A stretch of 27,327 nucleotides of DNA from an uncultured Senegalimassilia sp. (GTDB taxonomy: Bacteria > Actinomycetota > Coriobacteriia > Coriobacteriales > Eggerthellaceae), in NCBI GenBank assembly GCA_934661765.1, contig CAKUJT010000023.1, forward strand, positions 1 through 27,327, given 5' to 3'. Under the pieces are notes generated by a model. The model ran no database searches. It was not told the origin of the DNA and worked only from the letters and a program-made list of their open reading frames with translations. The translations under genes were made by a program, and so were the position numbers. How positions within the stretch are numbered: position 1 is the stretch's first letter; every line of letters starts with the position of its first letter. Of the stretch, positions 14,844 through 24,458 are shown piece after piece.

Positions 14844-15506
14844 TCACTTTTTGCCGGCGGCAGGGCAGAGGTCGGACAAGAAGCACTCCTCGCATTTCGG
14901 GCGACGGGCGATGCATGTTTGGCGGCCGAACAGCACCCACTGGTGATTAATCGGTCCCCAATACTGCCTTGGATAAAGCTTTAGGAGCGCATCTTCAGTC
15001 TTCTGGGGTGTATCCGCCGAGGGCCCCACCAGCTTCAGCTTGTGCGCGATACGGAACACGTGCGTATCGACTGCAATGCCCTCCACAATGCCGAAGGCTT
15101 CATTGAGCACCACGTTGGCGGTTTTGCGTCCCACGCCCGGCAGTTTTTGGATCAACGTCATATCTTGTGGAATCTCTCCGCCGAAGTCGCTGATCACCAT
15201 TCGAGCGCATTTGACGCAGTTCGCGGCTTTCGCATGATGGAAGCCGATGGTGCGGATTATCTCCTCTACTTCGTTCACATCGGCATTGGCAAGCGCTTGC
15301 GGCGTTGGATAGCGTTCCCATAATGCTGGCGTGACCTTGTTAACGCCTTTGTCGGTGGTTTGCGCCGACAGCAATACCGCAATAGTCAGTTTGAAGGGGT
15401 CGCCCCAATAACGCAGCGCGCATTCAGCGGTTGGAAAGTGCTCGTCCATTCTCTGGGCGATGGCTATCGCGCGTTCCCTTTTATCCTTCATCAATTCGCG
15501 CGGCAT
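14844..15506 (-). CDS. nth: Endonuclease III (DNA glycosylase/AP lyase)
   Basis: Base-excision repair enzyme for oxidised pyrimidines, 220 aa, the usual family length. LPGVGRKTANVV contains the hairpin and catalytic Lys128; VDTHVFR contains catalytic Asp147. The C-terminal Fe-S loop is complete: Cys198-x6-Cys205-x2-Cys208-x5-Cys214. The start at 15506 is six bases after AAGGA. On the minus strand TATACT (15547-15542) is a possible -10 box. It is followed on the same strand by the CarD-family gene with a 301-bp gap. Confidence 0.97.
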   Translation of the reverse strand: MPRELMKDKRERAIAIAQRMDEHFPTAECALRYWGDPFKLTIAVLLSAQTTDKGVNKVTPALWERYPTPQALANADVNEVEEIIRTIGFHHAKAANCVKCARMVISDFGGEIPQDMTLIQKLPGVGRKTANVVLNEAFGIVEGIAVDTHVFRIAHKLKLVGPSADTPQKTEDALLKLYPRQYWGPINHQWVLFGRQTCIARRPKCEECFLSDLCPAAGKK

Positions 15507-15981
15507 GGGCGATCCTTCCGATTCCGGGTCATTTCAACAGCAGTATATCGAATGATGTTGTACACAGCTTTTACGCTGCAAAATCGTTATGTTATCTGGA
15601 CATATAGATTGAGCCGAAGGGTCTGAAGATGACATAGGGAACGCCGAATGAAACCAGATAAATCAAGAATTCGCGATGCATTCTCCTTTTGAAATCAAAC
15701 CTGCCTGTCGAGCGTTTGACGTGGTTGTCTGGTCGGTTCTTTCGGCGCCGTAGAACGGCTTTATTCGTTCTGATAGAAGGCTGCCGCGAAGGTTCGGAAC
15801 ACGAACAGATGTTGCTGTTTACGTGTGGCTTGAGCATAGCGTCTCGAGCGATGAAGATGGTGCGTGATACACTTTTCACCTTGAAATAAAGCGCGGCTTC
15901 ATCGAAGGAAAGCTGCGCGCGCCAGCCCGGACGCGTATGGGCGTATTCGGGCTGGCCGATGGTGATAGGGGAATGCAACGT
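15507..15981. other. 475-bp intergenic region between divergent nth and mfd
   Basis: Noticeably richer in A and T than its surroundings. Short frames exist on both strands but none has a ribosome site and family-like content, and I see no tRNA or strong hairpin. It should contain the promoters for nth (minus) and mfd (plus); I could not identify a convincing mfd promoter. It may be a decayed gene or hold a small RNA, and neither can be shown by eye. Confidence 0.4.
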
Positions 15982-18900
15982 ATGCTTATCGATTCTCTGC
16001 GCTTCGCGATCGAGCGCTCGGAATGCCTGGATGGGTTTTGGTCTAATCTCGATGCCGGCAACGATGGCACGTTGGGCATCGCGAACAGCGCACGGCCGTT
16101 CATGGTCGCTGCGCGTTTCTCGCATAAGCCGCAGACCACGCTTGCGGTGGTGGCGGGCGAGGATGCGGCGGTGTCGTTCGCTCGCAGCTTGTCGGCCTAT
16201 CTGGGCGAGGACAAGGTGCTGCGCTTCCCCGAGCGCGCCGATCTCCCGTTCGACAAGAAACACGCGGATCTTGCCACCATCGCTCGACGAATGGAGGCTG
16301 CGCACGCGCTGCAGACCGGGCGTCAGGTGGTCGTGGTCGCAAGCGCGCGAGCGCTGCTGCGCACGCTGCCGCCGGTCAACGCCAACGCTTCTGCGCCGTT
16401 GGTTTTCGTCTGCGGTCAGGAGCTGGCCGACATGCCGGGCGCGCAGGCTGCGGGCATCCAGGATTTCGACGACCTTATCCATGCTCTGGAATCGCGCGGG
16501 TTCTCCAATACCGGCGAGCTTGACGGCCCCGGCACGTTTTGCACGCGCGGCGGCACCGTGGATGTGTACCCGGGAAATCTGAGCTTTCCCGTTCGTCTTG
16601 ACTTCTTCGGTGACGAGCTGGACGAGATCCGCCGCATCGTGCCCTCCACGGGTCAGACCATCTCCAGCCTGGAAAGCGTGAACATCTATCCCGTCGTCGA
16701 GTTTTCCTGCAGCAAATCGGGTCTGGCACGCGCGCGCAAGAAGCTTGCGGCGCAAGCTGGGTCGAATCCGGCGCTGCGCAGCGTTTCCGAGCATTTGGAA
16801 AACGCCGAGGGCGGTTTGCGCTTCGAGGGAAGCGACGTGCTGTTGCCGTATCTTTATGACAAGCCGGTCACGTTGGGCGCCTATCTGCGCCGTGATGCGC
16901 TTTCGGTGCTCATCGAGCCGCGAAGCCTTTTCGATGACATGATGCACGCCAGCGAGGAATTAGAAGCGAAGGCCAAGGGAACAAACATCGCTCTTGAGGG
17001 CCTGTTCTGCCCGGCTCCGCAGGTCAGCTTCGGCGAGTGCCAGCGTGCAACGTACGTGTCCATCATGCGCGTGGGCGGCAACGTGGATGTCGAGCTGCCG
17101 GTGAAGCGCGTCGAGGCGGCGGGCCATCCCGATAAGCTGTTCGGTCGTCTGCGCACGCTCGTCGACGATGGCTACACGGTGGTGTTCAGCGCTCCGAACC
17201 GCCGAAGCCGCGCCGATATGATGCTCGCCTTCGTCGATCATGGCCTTCCCATCCAAGAATGGCTCGACGCCGAGGAAAACCCCGACGACGCCGACGGGCA
17301 GAAGAAGCGCCGCCTGCGCCGCGGGGTCGTCAACGTCGTGGACGTCGACATCCCGTTGGGAATGATCATCCCGAAGGCGAAGCTGGGCATGGTCAGCGTG
17401 TCCGACACTCAAGGGGCCTCCACCGCACGTCCCAGCCGTCATATCGACATCACCGAGATCACGTTCCCGTACAAGCCGGGCGATTACGTTGTGCACGCGC
17501 AGCACGGTATCGCGCACTTCAAGGAGCTGGTGCGCCGCGAGATCGACGGTACGGCACGCGATTACCTGCTGCTGGAATACGCAGAGGGCGACAAGCTCTT
17601 CGTGCCGGTCGAGCAGCTCGACCGCGTCACGCGCTACGTCGGCCCCGAGGGCTCCACGCCGCGATGCACCCGCCTGAACACGGCCGACTGGTCGCGCGCC
17701 ATGAAGAAGGCGAGCGCGGCCACCAAAAAGCTTGCGTTCGACTTGGTGGACGTGTACGCGCGTCGCGCCAGCGCGCAAGGCTATTCCTTTGGTCCCGACA
17801 CGCCGGCGCAGATCGAGATGGAGGAGGCGTTCCCGTATCGGGAAACCCCCGATCAGCTGGCTGCCATCGCCGATGTGAAGGCCGACATGCGCAGTGTCAA
17901 GCCCATGGATCGCTTGGTGTGCGGCGACGTCGGCTTCGGGAAAACCGAGGTGGCGCTGCGCGCCGCCTTCGCCGCCACGCAGGATAAGAAGCAGGTCATG
18001 GTGCTGTGCCCGACCACCATCTTGGCGCAGCAGCATTTCACCAACTTCAAGGACCGTTTCGAGCCGTTCGGCGTTACCGTCGAGGTACTCAGCCGCTTCC
18101 GCACGCCGCAGCAGCAGGCTGCGGCGCTCAAGGGCTTCGCGGACGGTAGCGTGGATGTGCTCGTAGGCACGCATCGTCTGCTGTCGCGTGATGTGAACCC
18201 CCATGACCTGGGCCTGGTGATCATCGACGAGGAGCAGCGCTTCGGCGTGGGTCACAAGGAGCAGATGAAGAACCTTCGCGAGAGCATCGACGTGCTCACG
18301 CTTTCGGCAACGCCCATTCCGCGTACCATGCAGATGTCGCTGTCGGGCGTGCGCGATATGAGCCTCATCCTCACGCCGCCCGACGATCGCCGTCCCGTCG
18401 AGGTGCATGTCGGCGAGTGGGACCCCGACGTGGTCAGCGCCGCCATCAGGCGCGAGCTTGCCCGAGGTGGGCAGGTGTACTACGTTTCCAACCGCGTCCG
18501 GTCCATCGAGGAGGCGGTGCGGCGCGTGCAGGCCGCAGCCGGGGAGGCGCGCGTGGGCGTGGCGCACGGGCAGATGGACAAGGATTCGTTGGAGAAGGTG
18601 ATGGAGGAGTTTTCCGCCGGGCAGCTCGATGTGCTGGTGGCAACCACCATCATCGAGTCCGGCATCGACAACCCGCACACGAACACGCTCATCATCGAGG
18701 ATTCGCAGCGTTTGGGCCTGGCGCAGATGTATCAGCTGAAGGGCCGCGTGGGCCGCGGCTCCACCCAAGCGTACGCGTTCTTCATGTTCCCCGAGCACGT
18801 CAACCTCACCGAGGAGGCGCAGGCGCGCCTGACGGCGTTGGACGAGCACACGGACCTGGGCAGCGGCATGCGCATCGCCATGCGCGACCTTGAGATCCGC

Positions 18901-19482
18901 GGCGCCGGCAGCCTGATGGGCGCGGAGCAGTCGGGCAACATGTCGGCGGTGGGCTTCGACCTGTTCGCGCAGATGCTCGGCGCGGCCGTGAACGCCACGC
19001 GCGAGGGCGATCTGAAGGCCGCCGAGGGGCTGCCGCCGGCGCTGTCCGATATCACGGTGAACCTGCCGGGCCGCACGTACCTGTCCGAGGAGTACGTACC
19101 CGAGGCCGACGAGCGGGTGCTGTGGTATCGCAAGATCGCAAGCGCTGCAACCGTGGGCGCCGTGGAGGACATCTACAACGACTTGGCGGGCAAACGCCCC
19201 GATATGCCGCAGGAGGCGCAGAATCTGTTCGAGAAGGCGCGCATCAAAGCGTTCGCCAACGAACACCACATCAAAACGGTGTCGGTGGTGGCCGGTAAGC
19301 TGGTGGTGGAACCCATCGACATCCCGCGGGACAAGATGGTGCCCTTGCGTCGCGCCGGCGGCCGCTATCTGTCGGACAAGCGCAAGCTGCAGCTGCCGCT
19401 GAAATACTTCCGCCTTACGGAAAAGGACAACCTGTTCGGCCCCGTGGCGAAGTTCCTGCGGGAAATGCACGGCGAAGAGTAG
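15982..19482 (+). CDS. mfd: Transcription-repair coupling factor Mfd
   Basis: Removes RNA polymerase stalled at DNA damage and recruits UvrA. The 1166 aa are close to the E. coli length (about 1150). Domains in order: UvrB-like N-terminal half ([10 protein letters not shown] and [12 protein letters not shown] around 190-220), the RNA-polymerase-interacting domain (about 495-553, [20 protein letters not shown]), then the RecG-like motor with Walker [11 protein letters not shown] (Lys654), DEEQ box (749-752), [10 protein letters not shown], and GRVGRG, and the C-terminal D7 domain. I prefer ATG 15982, nine bases after AGGGGA; in-frame ATGs at 15937 and 15973 are less well placed. It appears monocistronic. 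Confidence 0.97.
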   Translation: MLIDSLRFAIERSECLDGFWSNLDAGNDGTLGIANSARPFMVAARFSHKPQTTLAVVAGEDAAVSFARSLSAYLGEDKVLRFPERADLPFDKKHADLATIARRMEAAHALQTGRQVVVVASARALLRTLPPVNANASAPLVFVCGQELADMPGAQAAGIQDFDDLIHALESRGFSNTGELDGPGTFCTRGGTVDVYPGNLSFPVRLDFFGDELDEIRRIVPSTGQTISSLESVNIYPVVEFSCSKSGLARARKKLAAQAGSNPALRSVSEHLENAEGGLRFEGSDVLLPYLYDKPVTLGAYLRRDALSVLIEPRSLFDDMMHASEELEAKAKGTNIALEGLFCPAPQVSFGECQRATYVSIMRVGGNVDVELPVKRVEAAGHPDKLFGRLRTLVDDGYTVVFSAPNRRSRADMMLAFVDHGLPIQEWLDAEENPDDADGQKKRRLRRGVVNVVDVDIPLGMIIPKAKLGMVSVSDTQGASTARPSRHIDITEITFPYKPGDYVVHAQHGIAHFKELVRREIDGTARDYLLLEYAEGDKLFVPVEQLDRVTRYVGPEGSTPRCTRLNTADWSRAMKKASAATKKLAFDLVDVYARRASAQGYSFGPDTPAQIEMEEAFPYRETPDQLAAIADVKADMRSVKPMDRLVCGDVGFGKTEVALRAAFAATQDKKQVMVLCPTTILAQQHFTNFKDRFEPFGVTVEVLSRFRTPQQQAAALKGFADGSVDVLVGTHRLLSRDVNPHDLGLVIIDEEQRFGVGHKEQMKNLRESIDVLTLSATPIPRTMQMSLSGVRDMSLILTPPDDRRPVEVHVGEWDPDVVSAAIRRELARGGQVYYVSNRVRSIEEAVRRVQAAAGEARVGVAHGQMDKDSLEKVMEEFSAGQLDVLVATTIIESGIDNPHTNTLIIEDSQRLGLAQMYQLKGRVGRGSTQAYAFFMFPEHVNLTEEAQARLTALDEHTDLGSGMRIAMRDLEIRGAGSLMGAEQSGNMSAVGFDLFAQMLGAAVNATREGDLKAAEGLPPALSDITVNLPGRTYLSEEYVPEADERVLWYRKIASAATVGAVEDIYNDLAGKRPDMPQEAQNLFEKARIKAFANEHHIKTVSVVAGKLVVEPIDIPRDKMVPLRRAGGRYLSDKRKLQLPLKYFRLTEKDNLFGPVAKFLREMHGEE

Positions 19483-19603
19483 CGTTCAGGGCGCGTAGTA
19501 AGCGAAGAGGAGAGGCTGCTAGGCAAGTGCGCCGAAGCATCGGCTCGCATTACCGTCAGGTGGGACCGGTTTCGCGCATCCGGCGACATGGCGCGCGCTC
19601 CGA

Positions 19604-21607
19604 TCACTTCATGGCGTCAAGGTAGCGCTCGACGTCATCGACGAGGGGCGCAAGCCGCACGACGCCGGTCATGGGGGCGGCCTTGTGGGCAAGCAGGCCC
19701 GGCTTGTACACGATCATGGTGACGGTCTCATCGGCATAGATGCGGGGTAGGGCGGCATCGCCGGTTTGCGCCGAAACGCCGGAGGGGACATCGGCCGCTA
19801 TGGTGAACGGCGCGTCCTTCGCCTTGCCCGCCGCCTTCGCATGAGCCGGCGTGCGCTTGCCGGCCAGCGCATGTCGCGCGCCGCCTATCCTCTTGCGGGT
19901 CAGCTTGCCATGGAATCGCCGGCGGTTCGCAAGCTGTATCCAGGTTGCGTACGGTTCACGCACCTGCATGCCGGAGAAGCCCGTGCCAAGGATGGCGTCG
20001 ACCACGCCGCTGGCGCGATCGAGCTCGCGCGACAGCTCTTCCGGCGTCGGCGCGACCAGTACCGAAAGCGGCCATCCGTGCGCCTCGGCGGCGGTAACCG
20101 CCTCGAGCGCAGCCGTTCGCGCAGGCTCGGCGGAAAGCTGCTCGGGCGGTCGCGGGCACACAAGCGCAACAGGCCATCCGGCTTGCGCGAGCGCACGTCC
20201 GCATACCCAGCCGTCGCCGCCGTTGTTCCCGCTTCCCGTCAAGATCAAGATCGGCGCTGGGTCGGGAACCCACGAGCGCATTTGGTCGGCTATGGCGCAT
20301 CCGGCGCGCTCCATCAATGCGCCAAGCGAAGTTCCGCCAGCCGCGATGCGCTGCTCCAATTCGGCAACCTTGCCCACATCGAGCACGTGCGTGCGCTCGC
20401 GAATCTGCTTGATGCCATCCTCGGTCATGATGCGGGTGTCGCTGATAAGGCCGTTGAGCATGATAAACGGCGCCCGCCCGCGCCAGGCCCGCCATGCGCG
20501 CACGGCAAGCGTGGCCGCCCATGCGAGCACGCCCGCACACCATATAAGGGTCAAGGCCGTCTTATCGTGCACGCACAGCGACGCGAGCGCGCGCAGCTCT
20601 GCGGGAGTGGTAGGGATATCGTCTACGCCTGCGACCAGCCCGAACGCCCATGCGGGCAGTAGCACGATAGCGAACAAGGTGGCGTAACGGCAGACGATCT
20701 GCCCGCCGGATGCGGGCGCGGCATCGGGTCGAACGATGCGCAGGCGCAGCAGCTTTTGCGCGGGCGTCTGCCCGCGCGTGATCACAGGGAACAAGGCGAA
20801 CACCGCGGCGATGGCCGCGCATTCGCATGTCCAGAACGTGGCGTGCTCGATACCGAAGCCTGCAAGCAGCCGGCTTCCGTTGACAGCGTGCACGGCGAAA
20901 TAGCCGCACCCGGCAAGCGCTTGCGAAAGCGCAAGGTCGAGCCCGAACGTCAGCGCGCGCCGCGTGGCGGATGCGGTCGTTCCTCGCTCGGCGGCCTGCC
21001 GTGCGGCAACGCGGACATCGGGCAGTACGCGCATGACCGGCCCGGCAAGCCAGAACCCGACCATGCATCCCAGCGTGTTCGTCATCAGATCGTCCACGTC
21101 GAAGAGCCTATACGGGTGCTCGTAGATGCCCCAGATGCCGGTGAGCTGCGTCGTCTCGAACGACAGCGTCACGCAAAAGCCGATAATCAGCGCCTGCCAC
21201 CAAGGTCGGTGGAAGTAGTAGCGCAGGTACGCGCCCAGCGGCACCAGCAGCAGCACATTGAAAAACGCCTCGTACATATACGGGTCGCAGATGGCGGCGA
21301 GCCAGGTGGAGGGATCGTCGAGGCGTGCGGTGGTTTCGGCCAGAAACGAGCGCACGAACTGGAATGGGATAATCTGCGGCGTCTGAGCGTACGCGACCAC
21401 CGCCGTGCGATCGGCAGGCAGCGGCAACAGCACCAGAAAGTATGCGCACATCAGGTAGAACACGAACGAGTACACCGCTGCGGCGTGAAGCCACGGCACG
21501 CTTCCCACCTTGCGATACTTGTAGATGAGAAACGGGGCGGTGATCAGCGCCGCTATCAGCGGGAACAGCAATACCGCCGTGGTTATGGGCATCACGAATT
21601 TCGACAT
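19604..21607 (-). CDS. VanZ-RDD membrane protein fused to NAD(P)H-hydrate epimerase (YjeF_N) domain
   Basis: 667 aa in three parts. Residues 1-200 are VanZ-like, with several helices and FETTQL then FDVDDLMTNTLG. Residues 215-380 form an RDD-type membrane domain (FGLDLALSQAL, RGQTPAQKLLRLRIV). Residues 405-667 form an epimerase domain with VAELEQR..LMERAG, GSGNNGGDGWVCGR (458-471), DAILGTGFSG, AADVPSGVSAQTG with catalytic Asp606, and ADETVTMIVYKPGLL. The epimerase repairs damaged NAD(P)HX and normally stands alone or is fused to the dehydratase NnrD, which is absent here. A basic insertion (about 562-600) lies inside the epimerase. One uninterrupted frame covers all parts, with AAAGGAG nine bases before ATG 21607 and no good internal ribosome site. 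The cytoplasmic enzyme would thus be tethered to the membrane. Confidence 0.85.
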   Translation of the reverse strand: MSKFVMPITTAVLLFPLIAALITAPFLIYKYRKVGSVPWLHAAAVYSFVFYLMCAYFLVLLPLPADRTAVVAYAQTPQIIPFQFVRSFLAETTARLDDPSTWLAAICDPYMYEAFFNVLLLVPLGAYLRYYFHRPWWQALIIGFCVTLSFETTQLTGIWGIYEHPYRLFDVDDLMTNTLGCMVGFWLAGPVMRVLPDVRVAARQAAERGTTASATRRALTFGLDLALSQALAGCGYFAVHAVNGSRLLAGFGIEHATFWTCECAAIAAVFALFPVITRGQTPAQKLLRLRIVRPDAAPASGGQIVCRYATLFAIVLLPAWAFGLVAGVDDIPTTPAELRALASLCVHDKTALTLIWCAGVLAWAATLAVRAWRAWRGRAPFIMLNGLISDTRIMTEDGIKQIRERTHVLDVGKVAELEQRIAAGGTSLGALMERAGCAIADQMRSWVPDPAPILILTGSGNNGGDGWVCGRALAQAGWPVALVCPRPPEQLSAEPARTAALEAVTAAEAHGWPLSVLVAPTPEELSRELDRASGVVDAILGTGFSGMQVREPYATWIQLANRRRFHGKLTRKRIGGARHALAGKRTPAHAKAAGKAKDAPFTIAADVPSGVSAQTGDAALPRIYADETVTMIVYKPGLLAHKAAPMTGVVRLAPLVDDVERYLDAMK

Positions 21608-21742
21608 GTCCGCGATCTCCTTTCGTCGCCGCTGCCGATCGGTGTCTGCGAGCCGGCGGCTTCCTCGCTATTCGCGGTCTGCACGATGCCGAAGCGGCTG
21701 CGAAGCTCGTCGCCGTCTTCGTCCCGGCAGGTCGCTTCGGAA

Positions 21743-22213
21743 TCAGCGGCTTTGCTCGAGCTTGAGTAAAGCGCCGCGCACACGCGCGGGCTTTCCTTCG
21801 CCCCAGGGCTGGCCGTTGGCACGGACCAGCCTATGCAGCGGCACCGCGATGGCGAACGGGCAGGCGCGCGCCGCCGCGCCCACCGCCCGATGCGCGCCGG
21901 CATGCCCGATGCGGCAGGCGATATCGGCCGCCGTTGCGGTTTGCGCGTAGGGGATGTCGGCCACCGCATTCCACACCTGCTGTTGAAACGGCGTGCCGCA
22001 GGCGCTCAGCGGCAGGGAGAACGACGTGCGCTTGCCCGCCAGATACTCCTGCACCTGCGTTGCGGCCTTGTTCGTCAGCGCGCTTGGGGCGCACGTGCCC
22101 GCAAGCGCCGTCTTCCCTAAGACGATGCGCGTGATGGCCCGCCCGTTGGCCGCCACGGTGATGGGGCCGGCGGGGGTGAAGTAGCTGTAATATGTCGGGC
22201 CGTTGCCGTCCAT
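21743..22213 (-). CDS. O6-alkylguanine-DNA alkyltransferase homologue lacking the catalytic Cys (PLHR)
   Basis: 156 aa, with the small N-terminal domain and full DNA-binding domain of Ogt. GTPFQQQVWNAVADIPYAQT, Tyr89 and arginine finger Arg109 (HRAVG) are kept. The active-site motif, normally PCHRV, reads PLHRL (125-129); the codon at 21838-21836 is CTG for Leu126. Without the acceptor Cys it cannot transfer alkyl groups. Alkyltransferase-like proteins carry Trp here (PWHR) and flag damage for nucleotide excision repair, so a similar role is possible. The segment after the motif (WGEGKPARVRGALLKLE) is also divergent. The start has AAAGGTG five bases upstream. It is followed on the same strand, after 135 bp, by the VanZ-epimerase gene. 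Confidence 0.87.
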   Translation of the reverse strand: MDGNGPTYYSYFTPAGPITVAANGRAITRIVLGKTALAGTCAPSALTNKAATQVQEYLAGKRTSFSLPLSACGTPFQQQVWNAVADIPYAQTATAADIACRIGHAGAHRAVGAAARACPFAIAVPLHRLVRANGQPWGEGKPARVRGALLKLEQSR

Positions 22214-22240
22214 GAGGCACCTTTCTCTATTCTTGTCAGC

Positions 22241-22295
22241 ATTATATGCCCGCCGCGCACGTGCCGCTGCCGCCTTAGGCCAGGTGCGGTAGAAT
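22241..22295. promoter_or_regulatory. Divergent promoter region of the alkyltransferase-like gene and rpe
   Basis: On minus, TATAAT (22246-22241) lies about 30 bases from the alkyltransferase-like start. On plus, TAGAAT (22290-22295) lies about 40 bases before the rpe start. Neither has a clear -35 box. Confidence 0.45.
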
Positions 22296-22335
22296 ACGCA
22301 CAGAACCTAAGAGCTTGGAAGGGAAGGGGCCAAAC

Positions 22336-23040
22336 GTGTTCCAACCGGTTAAAATCGCGCCGTCCATCCTGTCGGCGGACTTCATGAACCTCCAGCGCGA
22401 CATCGCCGCCATCGAAGCCGGCGGCGCCGGCTACATCCATGTCGACGTCATGGACGGCCATTTCGTGCCGAACCTCACCATGGGCGTGCCCGTGGTCAAG
22501 CAGCTGAAGAAGATCACCGACATGCCGCTCGACGTGCATCTCATGATCTCTAATCCGCTCGAGCAGCTGCCGTGGTTCCTCGAGGCGGGCGCCGATATCG
22601 TCACCGTGCACGCCGAGGCCGCCGCGGGCTATCAGCTCGAGCGCGCGGTCGAGCTGATCCACGCCGCCGGCGCAAAGGCCGCCGCGTCGGTCAAGCCCCA
22701 TACCCCCGTCGAGGTGCTCGCCCCGGTCATGGCGCAGCTCGACATGGTGCTCATCATGTCCGTGGAGCCCGGCTTCTCCGGTCAAAGCTACATCGAGGGC
22801 TCTGAGCGCAAGGTTGCGCGCACGGTCGAGCTCGCTCGCGCGGTGGGCGCGGCGCCGCTCATCGAGGTCGACGGCGGCATCGGCGTGAAAACCGCTCCGC
22901 TTGTGGCCGCTGCCGGCGCCGATGTGCTCGTGTGCGGCTCGGCCGTGTGCGGCGCCGAAGACCCTGCGGCTGCCATCGCGCAGGTCACGCAGGCTGCCGA
23001 GGCGGCGCGCGTCGCCGCGCTGGCATCCAAGGAGGCGTAG
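22336..23040 (+). CDS. rpe: Ribulose-phosphate 3-epimerase
   Basis: Interconverts ribulose 5-phosphate and xylulose 5-phosphate in the pentose phosphate pathway. The 234-aa TIM barrel has KIAPSILSADF, HVDVMDGHFVPNLTMG (His35, Asp37, catalytic Asp40), DVHLMI, and VDGGI with the second catalytic Asp179. The usual MSVNPGFGGQ loop reads MSVEPGFSGQ. I start at GTG 22336, six bases after AAGGGG; an upstream TTG (22315) lies before that ribosome site. The cysteine desulfurase gene follows after seven bases, probably in the same operon. Confidence 0.96.
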   Translation: MFQPVKIAPSILSADFMNLQRDIAAIEAGGAGYIHVDVMDGHFVPNLTMGVPVVKQLKKITDMPLDVHLMISNPLEQLPWFLEAGADIVTVHAEAAAGYQLERAVELIHAAGAKAAASVKPHTPVEVLAPVMAQLDMVLIMSVEPGFSGQSYIEGSERKVARTVELARAVGAAPLIEVDGGIGVKTAPLVAAAGADVLVCGSAVCGAEDPAAAIAQVTQAAEAARVAALASKEA

Positions 23041-23047
23041 GCGTCCC

Positions 23048-24256
23048 ATGGTGGCGAAGGTTCCGGAAAACTACGTATACCTTGATTACGCGGCAACGGC
23101 CCCTCTTTGCGAGGAAGCTGCTCAGGCTATGGCGCCTTACATGGTGCCCGGCCGCGCCAACATCGCCTTCGGCGGCAACGCCAACAGCCTGCACATCCCC
23201 GGCCGTGCGGCGTTCTCCGCGCTCGAGGATGCCCGTCGCGTCATCGCGCGCGCTTTAGGCGTCACGCGTCCCGACGAGGTGGTTCTCACCAGCGGCGCCA
23301 CCGAGGCCGATAACGCCGCCGTCATCGGGCTGGCGCAGGCGGCGGCTCATGCCCGACGCCTCGGCGGCGCGGGCAGCGCCCAGCCGCACGTGGTGGTCAG
23401 CGCCATCGAGCACGATGCGGTCCTGGCCCCGGCCAAGCGCCTCGAGCAGATGGGCTTCTCGGTCACGCGTGTGCAGCCCGACCGCAACGGCTTCATAACC
23501 GTAGCCGCGCTTGAGCAGGTCATGCGCCCCGAAACGGTGCTCGTCAGCGTTATGGCGGCGAACTCCGAGGTCGGTTCGGTGCAGCCTGTGGCCGAGCTTG
23601 CGCGCACGGCGCACGCCGCAGGCGCGCTGTTCCACACCGACGCCACGCAGGCGCTTGGCAAGGTGCCCGTCAACGTGGTCGATTGGGGCTGCGACGCCGC
23701 TTCGTTTTCCGCTCACAAGGTGGGCGGCCCGAAGGGCGTCGGCGCGCTGTACGTGAAAAGCCGCACCCCCTTCGACGCCTTCATGCTCGGCGGCGGCCAG
23801 GAGGCCGGCCGTCGCAGCGGCACGCAGAACGTCTGCGGCGCGGCGGGCTTCGCTGCGGCCATCCAGGTCGCCCAGGAAAAGCAGGCCGACGAACAGGCGC
23901 GCCTGGGGGCCCTTCGCGACAAGCTCTACGCCGCGCTTGCCGAAAAGCCCGGCGTCCGCCCCACGGTCCAGGTCGAGCCCGGCTCGCAGGACTACCTGCC
24001 CAACATCGTGCACGTGCTCGTCGATGCGCTGGAAAGCGAAACGCTCATCCTGCGCTTCGACATGCGCGGCTTCGGCGTTTCGGGCGGATCGGCGTGCAGC
24101 TCGCATTCGCTTGAGCCCAGCCACGTGCTGCGCGCCATCGGCATCGACGCGGATGCCGCACACGGGGCGCTGCGCATCTCCATGGGCCGCTACACCACCG
24201 CCGAGGACGTGCAGGCGTTTTTGGACGCCATCGACTCGGTTTTGAACTGGGAATAG
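23048..24256 (+). CDS. Cysteine desulfurase (IscS/NifS family)
   Basis: PLP-dependent enzyme that takes sulfur from cysteine for Fe-S clusters or thiolated tRNA; 402 aa. The N-terminal YLDYAATAPLCEEA and TSGATEADNAAVIG are family hallmarks. The PLP lysine is Lys224 (FSAHKVGGPKG), the phosphate loop GGGQEAGRRSGTQN follows, and the sulfur-carrying Cys350 is in GGSACSSHSLEPSHVL. The start has AAGGAGG 12 bases upstream, inside the end of rpe, which suggests coupling. No scaffold gene (iscU or sufU) lies beside it here, so the sulfur acceptor is unknown; thiolation of tRNA by MnmA is one option. Confidence 0.94.
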   Translation: MVAKVPENYVYLDYAATAPLCEEAAQAMAPYMVPGRANIAFGGNANSLHIPGRAAFSALEDARRVIARALGVTRPDEVVLTSGATEADNAAVIGLAQAAAHARRLGGAGSAQPHVVVSAIEHDAVLAPAKRLEQMGFSVTRVQPDRNGFITVAALEQVMRPETVLVSVMAANSEVGSVQPVAELARTAHAAGALFHTDATQALGKVPVNVVDWGCDAASFSAHKVGGPKGVGALYVKSRTPFDAFMLGGGQEAGRRSGTQNVCGAAGFAAAIQVAQEKQADEQARLGALRDKLYAALAEKPGVRPTVQVEPGSQDYLPNIVHVLVDALESETLILRFDMRGFGVSGGSACSSHSLEPSHVLRAIGIDADAAHGALRISMGRYTTAEDVQAFLDAIDSVLNWE

Positions 24257-24264
24257 GGAATCGC

Positions 24265-24290
24265 TCGGGGCCGCCGAAAGGCGGCCCCGA
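24265..24290 (+). terminator. Hairpin after the cysteine desulfurase gene
   Basis: TCGGGGCCGCC (24265-24275), GAAA tetraloop, GGCGGCCCCGA (24280-24290): 11 bp, perfect. It is followed by CTAGGTTCG rather than a T-run, so it may act as an mRNA 3' barrier more than an efficient terminator. Confidence 0.55.
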
Positions 24291-24394
24291 CTAGGTTCGC
24301 CCCGCAGACGGTCCGCTGAGCGCAACGGTTTTCACCGTCGCTCATCGCCTGCGGCAGCCGCCCCCGCCCCCGCGATGCCGCGTCTCGCCAAGCG

Positions 24395-24438
24395 AACCCG
24401 CCGGCCCGCGAATCCGCCGCACCGCGTCGGCGGGTTTT
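24395..24438 (+). terminator. Possible terminator just upstream of the PHP phosphatase gene
   Basis: AACCCGCCG (24395-24403) pairs with CGGCGGGTT (24428-24436), and TT follows. The loop is 24 bases. It ends about 20 bases before the next start codon, so it could also work as a leader attenuator. Confidence 0.35.
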
Positions 24439-24458
24439 GCATAACGAAAGGAGCCCGC

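Noticed and set aside
16960..19470. An 836-codon open frame on the minus strand
   Set aside because: It is antisense to mfd, with the same codon-bias artefact composition, and mfd is unmistakable on the plus strand.
19604..20430. A separate epimerase gene starting inside the VanZ-RDD frame
   Set aside because: Internal ATGs (around MLNG and MTED) have no Shine-Dalgarno sequence and the frame has no stop between the parts, so a fusion is the simpler reading.
22901..23047. A longer N-terminus for the cysteine desulfurase reading into rpe
   Set aside because: The upstream in-frame codons are Arg-rich and overlap rpe; the family N-terminus (YLDYAATAP) fits the ATG at 23048.
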